Positions 6,868 to 14,434 of a stretch of 42,959 nucleotides of DNA are shown one piece after another; the stretch's first letter is position 1; each line of letters begins with the position of its first letter. This stretch comes from a virus. The notes under the pieces are model-generated. The model did no database searches, had not been told where the DNA came from, and was given only the letters and a program-made list of their open reading frames with translations. Location of the stretch: the IMG/VR virus record IMGVR_UViG_3300037069_001451, positions 1 to 42,959 of that record, one strand, 5' to 3'. The position numbers and the translations under genes are program-made.

Positions 6868-7844
6868 TTAAGAACCAAAAAATTACGGATAAATACGCAA
6901 TTTATGAAAGTGATTGCATGTACGTTTTACCAACGCTACCAGATAACTCAATCGACTTGAGTATTTATTCTCCACCGTTTGCCGGATTGTATAATTACAG
7001 CTCGCACGAAAATGATTTTTCAAATTGTGAAAGCAAAGAGCAATTTTTAGAGCAATACGAATTTCTTGTTAAGGAAATATCTCGCGTCACAAAACCGGGA
7101 CGCATTACCGCGGTCCATTGCATGGATATCAAAAATAAAGACGGAAGTCAATGGGATTTTCCGCATGAGATCGAATTGATACATGCCCGACACGGATTTA
7201 AACGCCGGAATAAAATTACCATTTGGAAAGAACCTTTAAAAGTTCGTATGCGTACAATGGTCCGCGAATTGATGCACAAGCTAATTGTAGAGGATAGCAC
7301 CGAATGTTTTACGGCTGCACCCGATTACGTTTTGGTCTTTAAAAAAAATGGTGAAAACGAAATACCCGTTACGCATCCGGTAGGACTGACTTACTATGCC
7401 GGCGAAACACCAATACTCGAAGCTATGCGAGAAAAATACGGGTCGTTTGCTGAATTAAAAGCAAAATATAAGAACTGGACGGATCCCAAAACAAATAAAT
7501 TATCGCATATTATCTGGCAGCGTTACGCCTCGTCCGTTTGGGATGATATCCGAATTGGGCATATCGTAAAATACAAACCCTCAAAAGAAGAGTTAGAAGA
7601 CGGGGAAAAGCACCTGCACCCGCTGCAATTAGATGTTTATTATCGATTGATTGAGCTTTACAGCAACGAGGGGGAGGTAGTTTTAGAGCCATTCCTGGGG
7701 GTTGGTAGCGGGTCAGTTGCTGCCAATGAAATGAACCGAAATGCGATAGGCATAGAATTAAAAGCGGAATATTTTGCTCAGGCAGTAAAAAATATGCTTA
7801 ATGTCAAGCCATTGGTCGAAGATGTTAACTTATTCACTCTATGA
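6864..7844 (+). CDS. Beta-class DNA methyltransferase (N4-cytosine or N6-adenine)
   Basis: This 326-residue protein is an exocyclic-amino DNA methyltransferase. Catalytic motif IV SPPF is at residues 36-39 and the AdoMet motif I (EPFLGVGSGS) is at about 275-284 near the C-terminus. The order IV then I defines the beta class. Ser at the first motif IV position is more usual in N4-cytosine enzymes (SPPY), but the base cannot be fixed from the motif. The middle (80-230) would be the target recognition domain. No cognate restriction enzyme is adjacent, so it is likely an orphan enzyme for self-protection, possibly working with the SNF2 helicase. Confidence 0.88.
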   Translation: MIKNQKITDKYAIYESDCMYVLPTLPDNSIDLSIYSPPFAGLYNYSSHENDFSNCESKEQFLEQYEFLVKEISRVTKPGRITAVHCMDIKNKDGSQWDFPHEIELIHARHGFKRRNKITIWKEPLKVRMRTMVRELMHKLIVEDSTECFTAAPDYVLVFKKNGENEIPVTHPVGLTYYAGETPILEAMREKYGSFAELKAKYKNWTDPKTNKLSHIIWQRYASSVWDDIRIGHIVKYKPSKEELEDGEKHLHPLQLDVYYRLIELYSNEGEVVLEPFLGVGSGSVAANEMNRNAIGIELKAEYFAQAVKNMLNVKPLVEDVNLFTL

Positions 7845-8158
7845 CCCCCTACATCTTCCCCGGTCTTAAAAAACCCGACCCGAAATTGTATTTCGATTTG
7901 CAAGCCATGATTGCCGAAAATGGCGGACGGATTAGGCTTGCTGAAAAACTTGAATGCGAAATGGTAAAATCTCGAATTTGGTTTGATTCAAGGGAATATA
8001 ATATACCGCCTCATGGTGCGGTTAGATGGAGTGAAGATGAAAATAATCTATTCATTTTAGGCAAATCCAATGTAGAGATACATCAAATTACGGGACGAAC
8101 ACTCAAAGCTGTTGTAGAGCGCCGACGAAAATCGGCAAAATATAATCATAAAAAATGA
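7841..8158 (+). CDS. Small protein with SANT/Myb-like HTH
   Basis: This is a 105-residue protein. The C-terminal half reads RWSEDENNLFILGKSNVEIHQI followed by TGRTLKAVVERRRKSAK. This resembles a SANT/Myb-like or GcrA-like helix-turn-helix (W..DE...L...G.S..EI....GRT..AV..RR). The N-terminal half contains PDPKLYFDLQAMIAENGG and is probably helical. It overlaps the methyltransferase gene and the primase gene by 4 bases each. It may bind DNA as a target-selection or regulatory protein for its neighbours, which is inference from position. Confidence 0.6.
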   Translation: MTPYIFPGLKKPDPKLYFDLQAMIAENGGRIRLAEKLECEMVKSRIWFDSREYNIPPHGAVRWSEDENNLFILGKSNVEIHQITGRTLKAVVERRRKSAKYNHKK

Positions 8159-8979
8159 TAACCATCTTTCAAAACTTCCACAACATGACACCACATTACC
8201 GGCATATCGACGCGGTACTGGGGCGGATACGCGATGGGAAGTCGGCGGGGTTGGTTGAGCAAGCGCGGCTTGTTTACGGCAATGAAGTTGAATACACTAA
8301 GGCTAAAAAACGATTGCCCTGCATCCTATTCAGCGGCCAGTTTAATCACAGGTCGGTAAAGGGTTTAATCAAACACTCCGGCTTCATTTGCCTGGATTTT
8401 GATAAATTCCCATCGGAAAGCGAATTGCAACTTTGGCGCGACAATCTCGATAGTGACGAATATACCTATTGCGTTTTTACAAGCCCGTCAGGACGGGGCC
8501 TGAAATGCGTGGTAAAAATACCCGAATGTTTGCCCATTGAACATAAGGCATTATTCAGGGGCTTGCAGAAATATTACGATTGCCCGTACTTCGACCCGAA
8601 CGTACATGATATTTGCCGGATCTGTTTTGAAAGTTACGACCCGTCTTTAACCATCAACCCGAATAGCCGTGCCTGGACTACCCCAATTTTCGATCCCGAA
8701 CCCGTTCAGGTTGAATACGGCAAAGCAAGTTTAGATGAGCAGGAAACTGTTAGGCGGTTGTTGGTTTGGCACTCTCGAAAATATGGCATGAACAACGGGA
8801 ACAGAAATAACAACTTGTTCCGGTTATTCGCAGCCTTTAATGATTACGGGGTGGATAAAGATTATGCCCTGTCAATCGGTTCGCAATGGCAAAGTGAGGA
8901 TTTTAAGTTGAGCGAGATTGTTACGACGTTGAATAGCGCGTATAAGAAAACCGGGAAGCATGGAACGCTAAAATTTTGA
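8155..8979 (+). CDS. BT4734-like primase (AEP fold) with PriCT-like C-terminus
   Basis: This 274-residue protein has the BT4734/VirE N-terminal type of archaeo-eukaryotic primase fold. Motif I is FICLDFDK (D81, D83) and the second motif is TSPSGRGLK (S112, G113, K117). The C-terminal part (from about 195) contains RRLLVWHSRKYGMNNGNRNN and a helical region like PriCT domains. Proteins of this family are especially common in Bacteroidota and their mobile elements. It probably makes primers for replication; here the helicase is a separate protein at 11674. The start has an ATGA overlap, with a second in-frame ATG at codon 11. Confidence 0.8.
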   Translation: MITIFQNFHNMTPHYRHIDAVLGRIRDGKSAGLVEQARLVYGNEVEYTKAKKRLPCILFSGQFNHRSVKGLIKHSGFICLDFDKFPSESELQLWRDNLDSDEYTYCVFTSPSGRGLKCVVKIPECLPIEHKALFRGLQKYYDCPYFDPNVHDICRICFESYDPSLTINPNSRAWTTPIFDPEPVQVEYGKASLDEQETVRRLLVWHSRKYGMNNGNRNNNLFRLFAAFNDYGVDKDYALSIGSQWQSEDFKLSEIVTTLNSAYKKTGKHGTLKF

Positions 8980-8983
8980 GAAT

Positions 8984-9430
8984 ATGAAAATCTTTAGAAA
9001 ACGAAAAATCATTTACGGTTGCGCCGCACGTGGCGACGAAAAATCACCTTATTTAACCCGGTGGGAATTATTTACATGCAGGTGGTTTGCAATTTACCTA
9101 CATCGTTTCGAGCGAAGTGACGACCGATCAAGCTTGCACGATCACCCGTGGAATTTCATAACCATTCCTTTAAAATTTGGATATAACGATTGCACGTATA
9201 GTGGTAGACGCGACGAATTGGGCAATCCCGATTTTAACAGGCAATTAATGAAACCGTTTCGCATTTACTACCGGCCATGTACACACATTCACTTTGTCGA
9301 ATTATTGGGCATCCCTGAAAAAAAAGCATGGACACTCGTTATACGGTTTAAATACATTCGCTATTGGGGATTTTGGCGAAAGGGAATATTTACGGTATTC
9401 TATGATTACTTCGTTCAGAATGGATGCTAA
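8984..9430 (+). CDS. Cupin-like phage protein (LHDHPW family)
   Basis: This 148-residue protein contains SLHDHPWNFITIPLKFGY, PCTHIHFVEL and AWTLVIRFKYIRYWGFW. The two His-rich strands match a double-stranded beta-helix (cupin-like) family that is frequent in phages and bacteria and usually annotated hypothetical. The His residues would bind a metal. Substrate and reaction are unknown. It lies 4 bases after the primase stop, in the replication operon, so a nucleotide- or DNA-modifying role is possible but not shown. Confidence 0.65.
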   Translation: MKIFRKRKIIYGCAARGDEKSPYLTRWELFTCRWFAIYLHRFERSDDRSSLHDHPWNFITIPLKFGYNDCTYSGRRDELGNPDFNRQLMKPFRIYYRPCTHIHFVELLGIPEKKAWTLVIRFKYIRYWGFWRKGIFTVFYDYFVQNGC

Positions 9431-9527
9431 AATTAGCCCCTCCGCGCCCTCGAAACATTCAAGCGGTACTGAATACCCAAAAGTATAAATTGTTTAAAAT
9501 TGATTAGAATAAGTAAGTAAAAAAGCC

Positions 9528-9935
9528 ATGCAAACCTATTACTCATTAACACCTGTTTTATCGGATCGAAACCTAAAGGGCGATATTAACGAAATGGTTA
9601 ATTTAATTCATTCAAGAAACGTTAAGGCCGGTTGGTTTACTGACATAAAAACCGGAAAACCATTAGATCGAAATATACCGGAAATGCTTTGCCTGATCCA
9701 CTCTGAAATATCCGAAGCAATGGAGGGTTATCGTAAAAATATAAATGATGACCATTTACCCGAACGACAAATGTGTGAAGTCGAATTGGCTGATGCGTTA
9801 ATCAGGATACTTGACTTAGCTGGTTATCTTGGATATGATTTAGGGGGTGCGGTTATAGAAAAAATGGCCTATAATTTAAATCGGGCAGATCATAAAATCG
9901 AAAACAGGATTAAAGATAACGGCAAAAAGATTTAA
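9528..9935 (+). CDS. MazG-like nucleotide pyrophosphohydrolase
   Basis: This 135-residue protein has the all-helical MazG-like arrangement: CLIHSEISEAMEGYRK (ExxEA), then VELADALIRILDLAGYLG (ExxDA), and a C-terminal K.AYNLNRADHKIENR. The acidic residues coordinate Mg2+ in this superfamily, which hydrolyses NTPs or dNTPs to monophosphates. In phages such enzymes may adjust nucleotide pools, destroy modified nucleotides or lower alarmone signals. The start ATG at 9528 follows a 97-base gap without a clear promoter. It precedes the SF2 helicase by 3 bases. Confidence 0.85.
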   Translation: MQTYYSLTPVLSDRNLKGDINEMVNLIHSRNVKAGWFTDIKTGKPLDRNIPEMLCLIHSEISEAMEGYRKNINDDHLPERQMCEVELADALIRILDLAGYLGYDLGGAVIEKMAYNLNRADHKIENRIKDNGKKI

Positions 9936-9938
9936 CCT

Positions 9939-11351
9939 ATGCCCATCACCCCCTACCCCGACCAAATCGACTTCACGAATAAAATCATAGCCAAAATAGC
10001 CGATGGTTATACACGTATCGTTTGCCAGCTTGCGACCGGAGGTGGCAAAACTGTAATTTTTTCCTACCTGATATCGCGATACCTAAAACGCAACCCATCT
10101 GCTAAAATCTGCATACTTGTACATCGAATAGAATTACAGGAGCAAACGTTAAAAACACTCCGGGCATTTAATATTCTTAACGTCCGCGTTGAAATGGTCG
10201 AAACGTTTAATAATCAGTTAAAAAAACATTCCGACTCGATGCGATACGACCTATTGATATGCGACGAGGCGCACGTAGCAAACCACTTTAAGGTCATCAC
10301 CCATTATAAAGAATTTCAACCCGATTGCTTAATCCTGGGTTTTTCAGCAACTCCATTAAGCGCAAATAAAAAAACTCCGCTAAAATCGTTTTTTCAAACC
10401 ATTGTTTGCGGGACTGAAATTAACAAGCTCATTGCAATGGGTAGGTTATGTCCCGCAGTCCATCACAATATCGAACAGGAAATAGGCAAAATCGCAAAAT
10501 CGGGCAGCGACTACAACATTACCGCAATGGGCGTTGAGTTTTCAAAGCCAAAACTCGTGCAGGGCGTAGTCGATGCTTATCGGACTTACGCCGATGGTAA
10601 AAAAGCGCTGGTATTCAATACAACGATCGAACATTCTAACCTGGTTAACGAGGCTTTCAGGACCGCCGGGTATGCCAACTCTGAAAGTATAGACAGCAAA
10701 ACCGTAACGGATCAGATCCGCAAAGAGATATTCCTTTGGGTGCGAAATACACCCGGCGCAATCCTTAATAATGTTGGTATAGCCACAACGGGGTATGACG
10801 ACCCATCAATCGAAGCAATATTACATAACTACAAGACGACAAGTCTACCTAAATGGCTTCAATGCGGGGGGCGTGGCGCCCGTGTACATCCTGGTAAGGA
10901 GTATTTCGTTAATATCGATCTCGGTGATAATATAGACGGTCAGGGCTTCGGCCATTGGAACGAGCGACACGATTGGGAACAATATTTTTTCCATCCTGAT
11001 AAATCGGGCAAAGGCGTTGCGCCGATGAAGAATTGCCCTGCTTGCCATGTGCGAATTTACATGAGTTCGACTCGGTGTATTTGGTGTGGTCACGAAATGC
11101 CGCGAGAAACGGTTTATACGGATATGCTTGTAACGCTTCGCCTATGCCCGGAAAAGGGCATTAAACGCAATTCACATGACTCGCTCATGAAAGCAATAGA
11201 AACATCGGCCGGCAGAATACGTGAGCAGCGAATAACCTATAACGAAAAGCGCGAACTAATGTTCTATGCGTTTAAATCGCTTTACGAAGCGAGTAGTTTT
11301 GAGCCGAGGCAACATATTATTAGCCATTTAGTTTCGATATATGGAAAATAA
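9939..11351 (+). CDS. SF2 DEAD/DEAH-type helicase with zinc ribbon
   Basis: This 470-residue protein has Walker A LATGGGKT (K37), Walker B ICDEAH (109-112), motif III FSATP and motif VI QCGGRGAR, matching the SSL2/UvrB-like helicases. Near residues 366-383 a CPAC...CIWC pair forms a putative zinc ribbon. A helical C-terminus follows. It is distinct from the SNF2-type protein at 5497. Phage relatives act in replication, recombination or DNA unwinding at forks. It ends the first early block: a structured terminator follows at 11413-11463. Confidence 0.88.
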   Translation: MPITPYPDQIDFTNKIIAKIADGYTRIVCQLATGGGKTVIFSYLISRYLKRNPSAKICILVHRIELQEQTLKTLRAFNILNVRVEMVETFNNQLKKHSDSMRYDLLICDEAHVANHFKVITHYKEFQPDCLILGFSATPLSANKKTPLKSFFQTIVCGTEINKLIAMGRLCPAVHHNIEQEIGKIAKSGSDYNITAMGVEFSKPKLVQGVVDAYRTYADGKKALVFNTTIEHSNLVNEAFRTAGYANSESIDSKTVTDQIRKEIFLWVRNTPGAILNNVGIATTGYDDPSIEAILHNYKTTSLPKWLQCGGRGARVHPGKEYFVNIDLGDNIDGQGFGHWNERHDWEQYFFHPDKSGKGVAPMKNCPACHVRIYMSSTRCIWCGHEMPRETVYTDMLVTLRLCPEKGIKRNSHDSLMKAIETSAGRIREQRITYNEKRELMFYAFKSLYEASSFEPRQHIISHLVSIYGK

Positions 11352-11364
11352 TTTGTTATATTTA
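11332..11364 (+). promoter_or_regulatory. Promoter candidate for a small RNA or downstream genes
   Basis: TTTC (11332-11335), 21 bases, then TATATTTA (11357-11364); each box is one base from consensus. It overlaps the end of the helicase gene. Unlike most similar elements here, no start codon lies 4-5 bases downstream. Confidence 0.45.
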
Positions 11365-11463
11365 AGCCTGAATTTTAAGCTAACTGCCAGTAGCTAAATA
11401 AAAATATTCACGGCCTGATTTTGGGGGATGGTGGCAGCCAGAACCCACAATCGGGCTTTTTTT
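11365..11463 (+). ncRNA. Candidate structured RNA ending in a long terminator
   Basis: There is no ORF. A hairpin AGCTA/TAGCT (11378-11395) carries the loop ACTGCCAG. A second, long hairpin pairs GCCTGATT (11413-11420) with AATCGGGC (11449-11456), extended by TGGG/CCCA, and is followed by seven T residues. Its apical loop holds TGGCAG (11432-11437), complementary to CTGCCA (11384-11389) in the first loop, so a 6-bp loop-loop contact is possible. The element could be a stand-alone small RNA or a regulated terminator before the SF3 helicase gene. Confidence 0.5.
11413..11463 (+). terminator. Intrinsic terminator after the SF2 helicase gene
   Basis: An 8-bp stem (one G-U), a single mismatch and a further 4-bp stem precede a seven-base T run (11457-11463). 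This is one of the strongest hairpins in the window. Confidence 0.75.
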
Positions 11464-11485
11464 ACCTTAATTAATTCTCACTATT

Positions 11486-11677
11486 ATGCAAAATCCAAAC
11501 CCGATCAAAATCACAATTGAAGGACCAGAAAATGCACGAGTTATAAATGTCACACAAATAGTTTCAACGGCAATTAAAAAGATGATGTCGCAATCAGATT
11601 GTGTAATTGCTATTAATTACGCACATAAAAAACATCCCGCATCTGAATTTGCTGATATAGTTATCAATGTTTTATGA
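11486..11677 (+). CDS. Hypothetical small protein
   Basis: This is a 63-residue protein with motifs KITIEGPENARVINV and VSTAIKKMMSQSDCVIAI. It seems a small alpha/beta protein without signal or membrane segments. Its stop overlaps the SF3 helicase start by 4 bases, so the two are probably co-translated and may cooperate. I do not recognise the family. Confidence 0.6.
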   Translation: MQNPNPIKITIEGPENARVINVTQIVSTAIKKMMSQSDCVIAINYAHKKHPASEFADIVINVL

Positions 11678-13113
11678 AGGCAAACCTCCGGATCGATTGG
11701 CTTGCCTCGCAAAAAGAGTTCCCACATTTTGAATTAATAAAACCAAACAAAAATAAACTGGATTGGGATTTTACAAAATTACATCCATTTTATACTTCAA
11801 GGGGTTATTTTATTTATAGAACATCTATTGATAGGTTTGTCCCGATTAGAATTATTGATAATATAGTTAAATTGGTTGGTAAAAAGGAGTTAACCGATGA
11901 GATACTTAACTTTTTATTATCGGTAGATGGGTGCCAGGAACGGTATCATCAATTCGCCCTTAAAAAAATAAAAGAGGCAACAAGTGACGACTTCTTAATT
12001 ACATTACCTGAAAAACAGGTGCATTTTCGAAAGGATAAACACAATGCAATGCAATTGTATTTTCAAAACTGCATTGTTAAAATCACTGCCACAAATATAA
12101 CGACCCATCCCTATACTAAATTAGATGGTTTGATTTGGGAAAGCCAAATACTTAATCGGGAATATATTGCCTCTGAAATTTCAGATAAAGGGGATTGGGC
12201 TAATTTTATCAGTAATATATCAAAGGCCGACCCTAAGCGAGTTAGCGCATTGTGTACATCGTTGGGTTTTTATCTTCATAACTATAAATCGGCGGCTTAT
12301 TGCCCCGCCATCATTCTTAACGATGAGGTTATGTCTGATAATCCTGAAGGCGGAACTGGTAAGGGGTTGTTTTTTCGCGCTATAGCGCAGTTTATTAAAT
12401 TATTCCGTATAGATGGTAAAACATTCAGTTTTGATAAGAATTTCATATACCAGGGTGTATCACCCGATACTAAGCTAATTTTCTTTGATGATGTTAAAAA
12501 ATCATTTGACTTTGAGCGCCTATTCTCGGTAATTACCGAGGGGATAGCGGTGGAGAAAAAAGGTAAAGATGAAATTTATATTGACTTTGAGAATAGTCCA
12601 AAAATAGGCGTATCAACAAATTATGCCTTGCGAGGAACCGGAAATAGCCATGACCGCCGTAAGCATGAACTCGAAATAACACAATACTATACTAAAAAAT
12701 TTAGGCCGGATCATGAGTTTGGGCATATGATGTTTACCGGATGGGATGATTTCCAGTGGCAACAATTCGATAATTACATGGTAATGTGCTGCCAGCTTTA
12801 TCTAAACAACGGACTTATTGAACAGGAATTAATCAACCTGCCCGAAAAGAAAATGATCGCCGAAACGGATTATTATTTCCTCGAGTTTATGGAAGATAGA
12901 AAGTTTACAACAATTAAAAAATCTGATTTCTTTAATGAGTTTATACGTGAATATCCCGAAAAACTTAAAGATAAATATTTCACTAAACAAAAGTTAAGTA
13001 AATGGCTCCGGGTGTATGCCGATTACATGGGGTATGACATGCCTGTAAAGGATTATATCTACGCATCTGAACGCTATTATACTTTCACTAAAAAGTTGGA
13101 AAATCAGGAATAA
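11674..13113 (+). CDS. SF3-like (primase-helicase type) replicative helicase
   Basis: This 479-residue protein has a single AAA+-like helicase core. Walker A is EGGTGKGLF (226-231, K230), Walker B is KLIFFDD (267-273), and the sensor-like motif is GVSTNYAL (312-319, N316). An Arg pair follows (HDRRKHELEI). This layout is that of SF3 or D5-like helicases, which bind and melt phage and plasmid origins. The N-terminal 200 residues show no primase motif, consistent with the separate primase at 8155. The C-terminal part (about 410-479) is probably a winged-helix DNA-binding tail. An iteron-like block starts directly after its stop codon, fitting an initiator role. Confidence 0.82.
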   Translation: MKANLRIDWLASQKEFPHFELIKPNKNKLDWDFTKLHPFYTSRGYFIYRTSIDRFVPIRIIDNIVKLVGKKELTDEILNFLLSVDGCQERYHQFALKKIKEATSDDFLITLPEKQVHFRKDKHNAMQLYFQNCIVKITATNITTHPYTKLDGLIWESQILNREYIASEISDKGDWANFISNISKADPKRVSALCTSLGFYLHNYKSAAYCPAIILNDEVMSDNPEGGTGKGLFFRAIAQFIKLFRIDGKTFSFDKNFIYQGVSPDTKLIFFDDVKKSFDFERLFSVITEGIAVEKKGKDEIYIDFENSPKIGVSTNYALRGTGNSHDRRKHELEITQYYTKKFRPDHEFGHMMFTGWDDFQWQQFDNYMVMCCQLYLNNGLIEQELINLPEKKMIAETDYYFLEFMEDRKFTTIKKSDFFNEFIREYPEKLKDKYFTKQKLSKWLRVYADYMGYDMPVKDYIYASERYYTFTKKLENQE

Positions 13114-13431
13114 ATTACAAAGTTGAGTCAAAAACACCCGAAATGTTACAAACATTTGGCAAAAATTACAAAGTTAAAACCATGTTTGTAACTTATAAAT
13201 ATCACGTTATCAGAACGTTAACATAGTTATTACAAACATTACAACTTATACCCTATACTATATATATAAAATAAAAAAATCACACACGCTTAATATATAA
13301 AATGTTTGTAATGTTTGTAATAATGGCATTTTTAACACTTAACTAACTGATAATCAACACATAAAAAGTTACAAAGTTAAAAAGCGTGTTTGTAATGTTT
13401 GTAATCATTGTAATTATTAAAAATCACCCAT
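13114..13431. other. Probable replication origin with 9-bp iterons
   Basis: This 318-base non-coding block carries about ten copies of ATGTTTGTA or its complement. There are tandem copies at 13302-13319 and 13387-13404 (with a degenerate third to 13413), and single ones at 13145-13156, 13182-13192 and 13229-13240. A variant TTACAAAGTT occurs near 13115, 13166 and 13369. A 7-bp inverted repeat AAATGTT-ACA-AACATTT lies at 13141-13157. The segment 13245-13300 is almost purely A/T, like a DNA-unwinding element. It lies between an SF3-like helicase and a nuclease gene. Iterons plus an AT block are typical of origins, though an operator array is an alternative. Confidence 0.65.
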
Positions 13432-13851
13432 ATGCAACTCAACCCATCCCAGCAAAAACAGTACGATCATTTACTCAACCTACTCAACCGCGTCCCTAAA
13501 TCAGAGCAGCAGCTTCAATCAAAGTGCGCTGAACTCTTGTATTTCTTCTATCCGGCACATTGGAAACGCCTTGTTACGACATTTAACAACTCTTTACGTG
13601 CCAATACGCAGGGTTTTGGTATTGTGCCCGGAGCGAGTGATATGTATTGGTTGGCATGGGCGGATGTTAAGTTTATCGAATTTAAGTTTGGCACGAATAG
13701 GCAATCACCGGCTCAAATCGAATGGCAGGCAATATGCGAGGATTTGGAACACGAATATCACCTTTGCTATATCGAGGCCGACTTTTGGCGGATCATCGGT
13801 TTTAACCAACCTTGCGAGGCTGATATATTAAATTTGGATTGGTTTAAGTAA
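13432..13851 (+). CDS. VRR-NUC domain nuclease
   Basis: This 139-residue protein has the small PD-(D/E)xK nuclease arrangement of VRR-NUC proteins: GIVPGASDMYWL (D70), FIEFKFG (E83, K85) and RQSPAQIEWQ (Q95), then a YHLCYIEADFWRII strand. Stand-alone phage members are thought to act as Holliday-junction or flap nucleases in replication or DNA maturation. It lies between the putative origin and the terminase operon, and the promoter of the packaging operon begins inside its last codons. Confidence 0.85.
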   Translation: MQLNPSQQKQYDHLLNLLNRVPKSEQQLQSKCAELLYFFYPAHWKRLVTTFNNSLRANTQGFGIVPGASDMYWLAWADVKFIEFKFGTNRQSPAQIEWQAICEDLEHEYHLCYIEADFWRIIGFNQPCEADILNLDWFK

Positions 13852-13864
13852 TTGGCTAAGTTTG
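13833..13864 (+). promoter_or_regulatory. Consensus promoter of the packaging and head operon
   Basis: TTTG (13833-13836), exactly 20 bases, then TAAGTTTG (13857-13864). Both boxes match the Bacteroidota consensus perfectly. The terminase small subunit starts 18 bases downstream at 13883. Confidence 0.75.
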
Positions 13865-13882
13865 CTCTAAACATTTCTAAAC

Positions 13883-14434
13883 ATGACAGAGGCGGTACAA
13901 AGGTTTTGTGATCGGTATTTTGAAACACTAAACGGCACACAGTCAGCTATTTACGCTGGGTTTAGTGAGAATACAGCGCGCTCACAGGCCAGCCAAATGT
14001 TAGATACTCAAGAGGTTCAGGATTATTTAACCAATCTCCGCAACGCGCTTGCTGAAAAAACCGGCATATCACAGCAGAAAGTTTTGAATGAGATTGCTAA
14101 AATAGCTTTTAGTGACATTAGAAATTACTATGAGGGCGATGGGCAACTAAAAAATATTACAGACCTTGATGATAACGAAGCCGCGGCCTTGGCAAGTATA
14201 AAATCATACGAAGAAATAGAACCACGGTCGGGTATTGTTTTAGGTGTCAATAAAGAAATTAAAATATATGACAAACTTGCAGGACTGGAAAAACTTGCGC
14301 GACATTTGGGCATGTATAAAGAAGACAACAAACAGCGCTCCCAACCTATCCAACTCTTAAACTTCGACCCGATAAATGCAGTTACAGGTAACGACAGCCC
14401 TACGGAAGATATCGGCACTACGGAAGCGCATTAA
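13883..14434 (+). CDS. terS: Terminase small subunit
   Basis: This is a 183-residue protein. The N-terminal part (RFCDRYFETLNGTQSAIYAG, FSENTARSQASQML) is the HTH DNA-binding domain of Terminase_2-type small subunits. The central region (TGISQQKVLNEIAKIAFSDI) is the conserved oligomerisation segment. It recognises phage DNA and hands it to the large subunit. The gene overlaps the large subunit gene by 59 bases in another frame, an unusually long overlap for this genome. It is the first gene after the consensus promoter at 13833. Confidence 0.9.
   Translation: MTEAVQRFCDRYFETLNGTQSAIYAGFSENTARSQASQMLDTQEVQDYLTNLRNALAEKTGISQQKVLNEIAKIAFSDIRNYYEGDGQLKNITDLDDNEAAALASIKSYEEIEPRSGIVLGVNKEIKIYDKLAGLEKLARHLGMYKEDNKQRSQPIQLLNFDPINAVTGNDSPTEDIGTTEAH

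Noticed and set aside
11365-11463. tRNA gene
   Set aside because: The paired segments do not form a cloverleaf; there is no T-arm GGTTC..A.. motif or acceptor stem, and a T run follows.
13114-13431. CRISPR array
   Set aside because: The repeat units are only 9 bp, occur in both directions, with irregular spacing and no spacers of constant length; they fit iterons.
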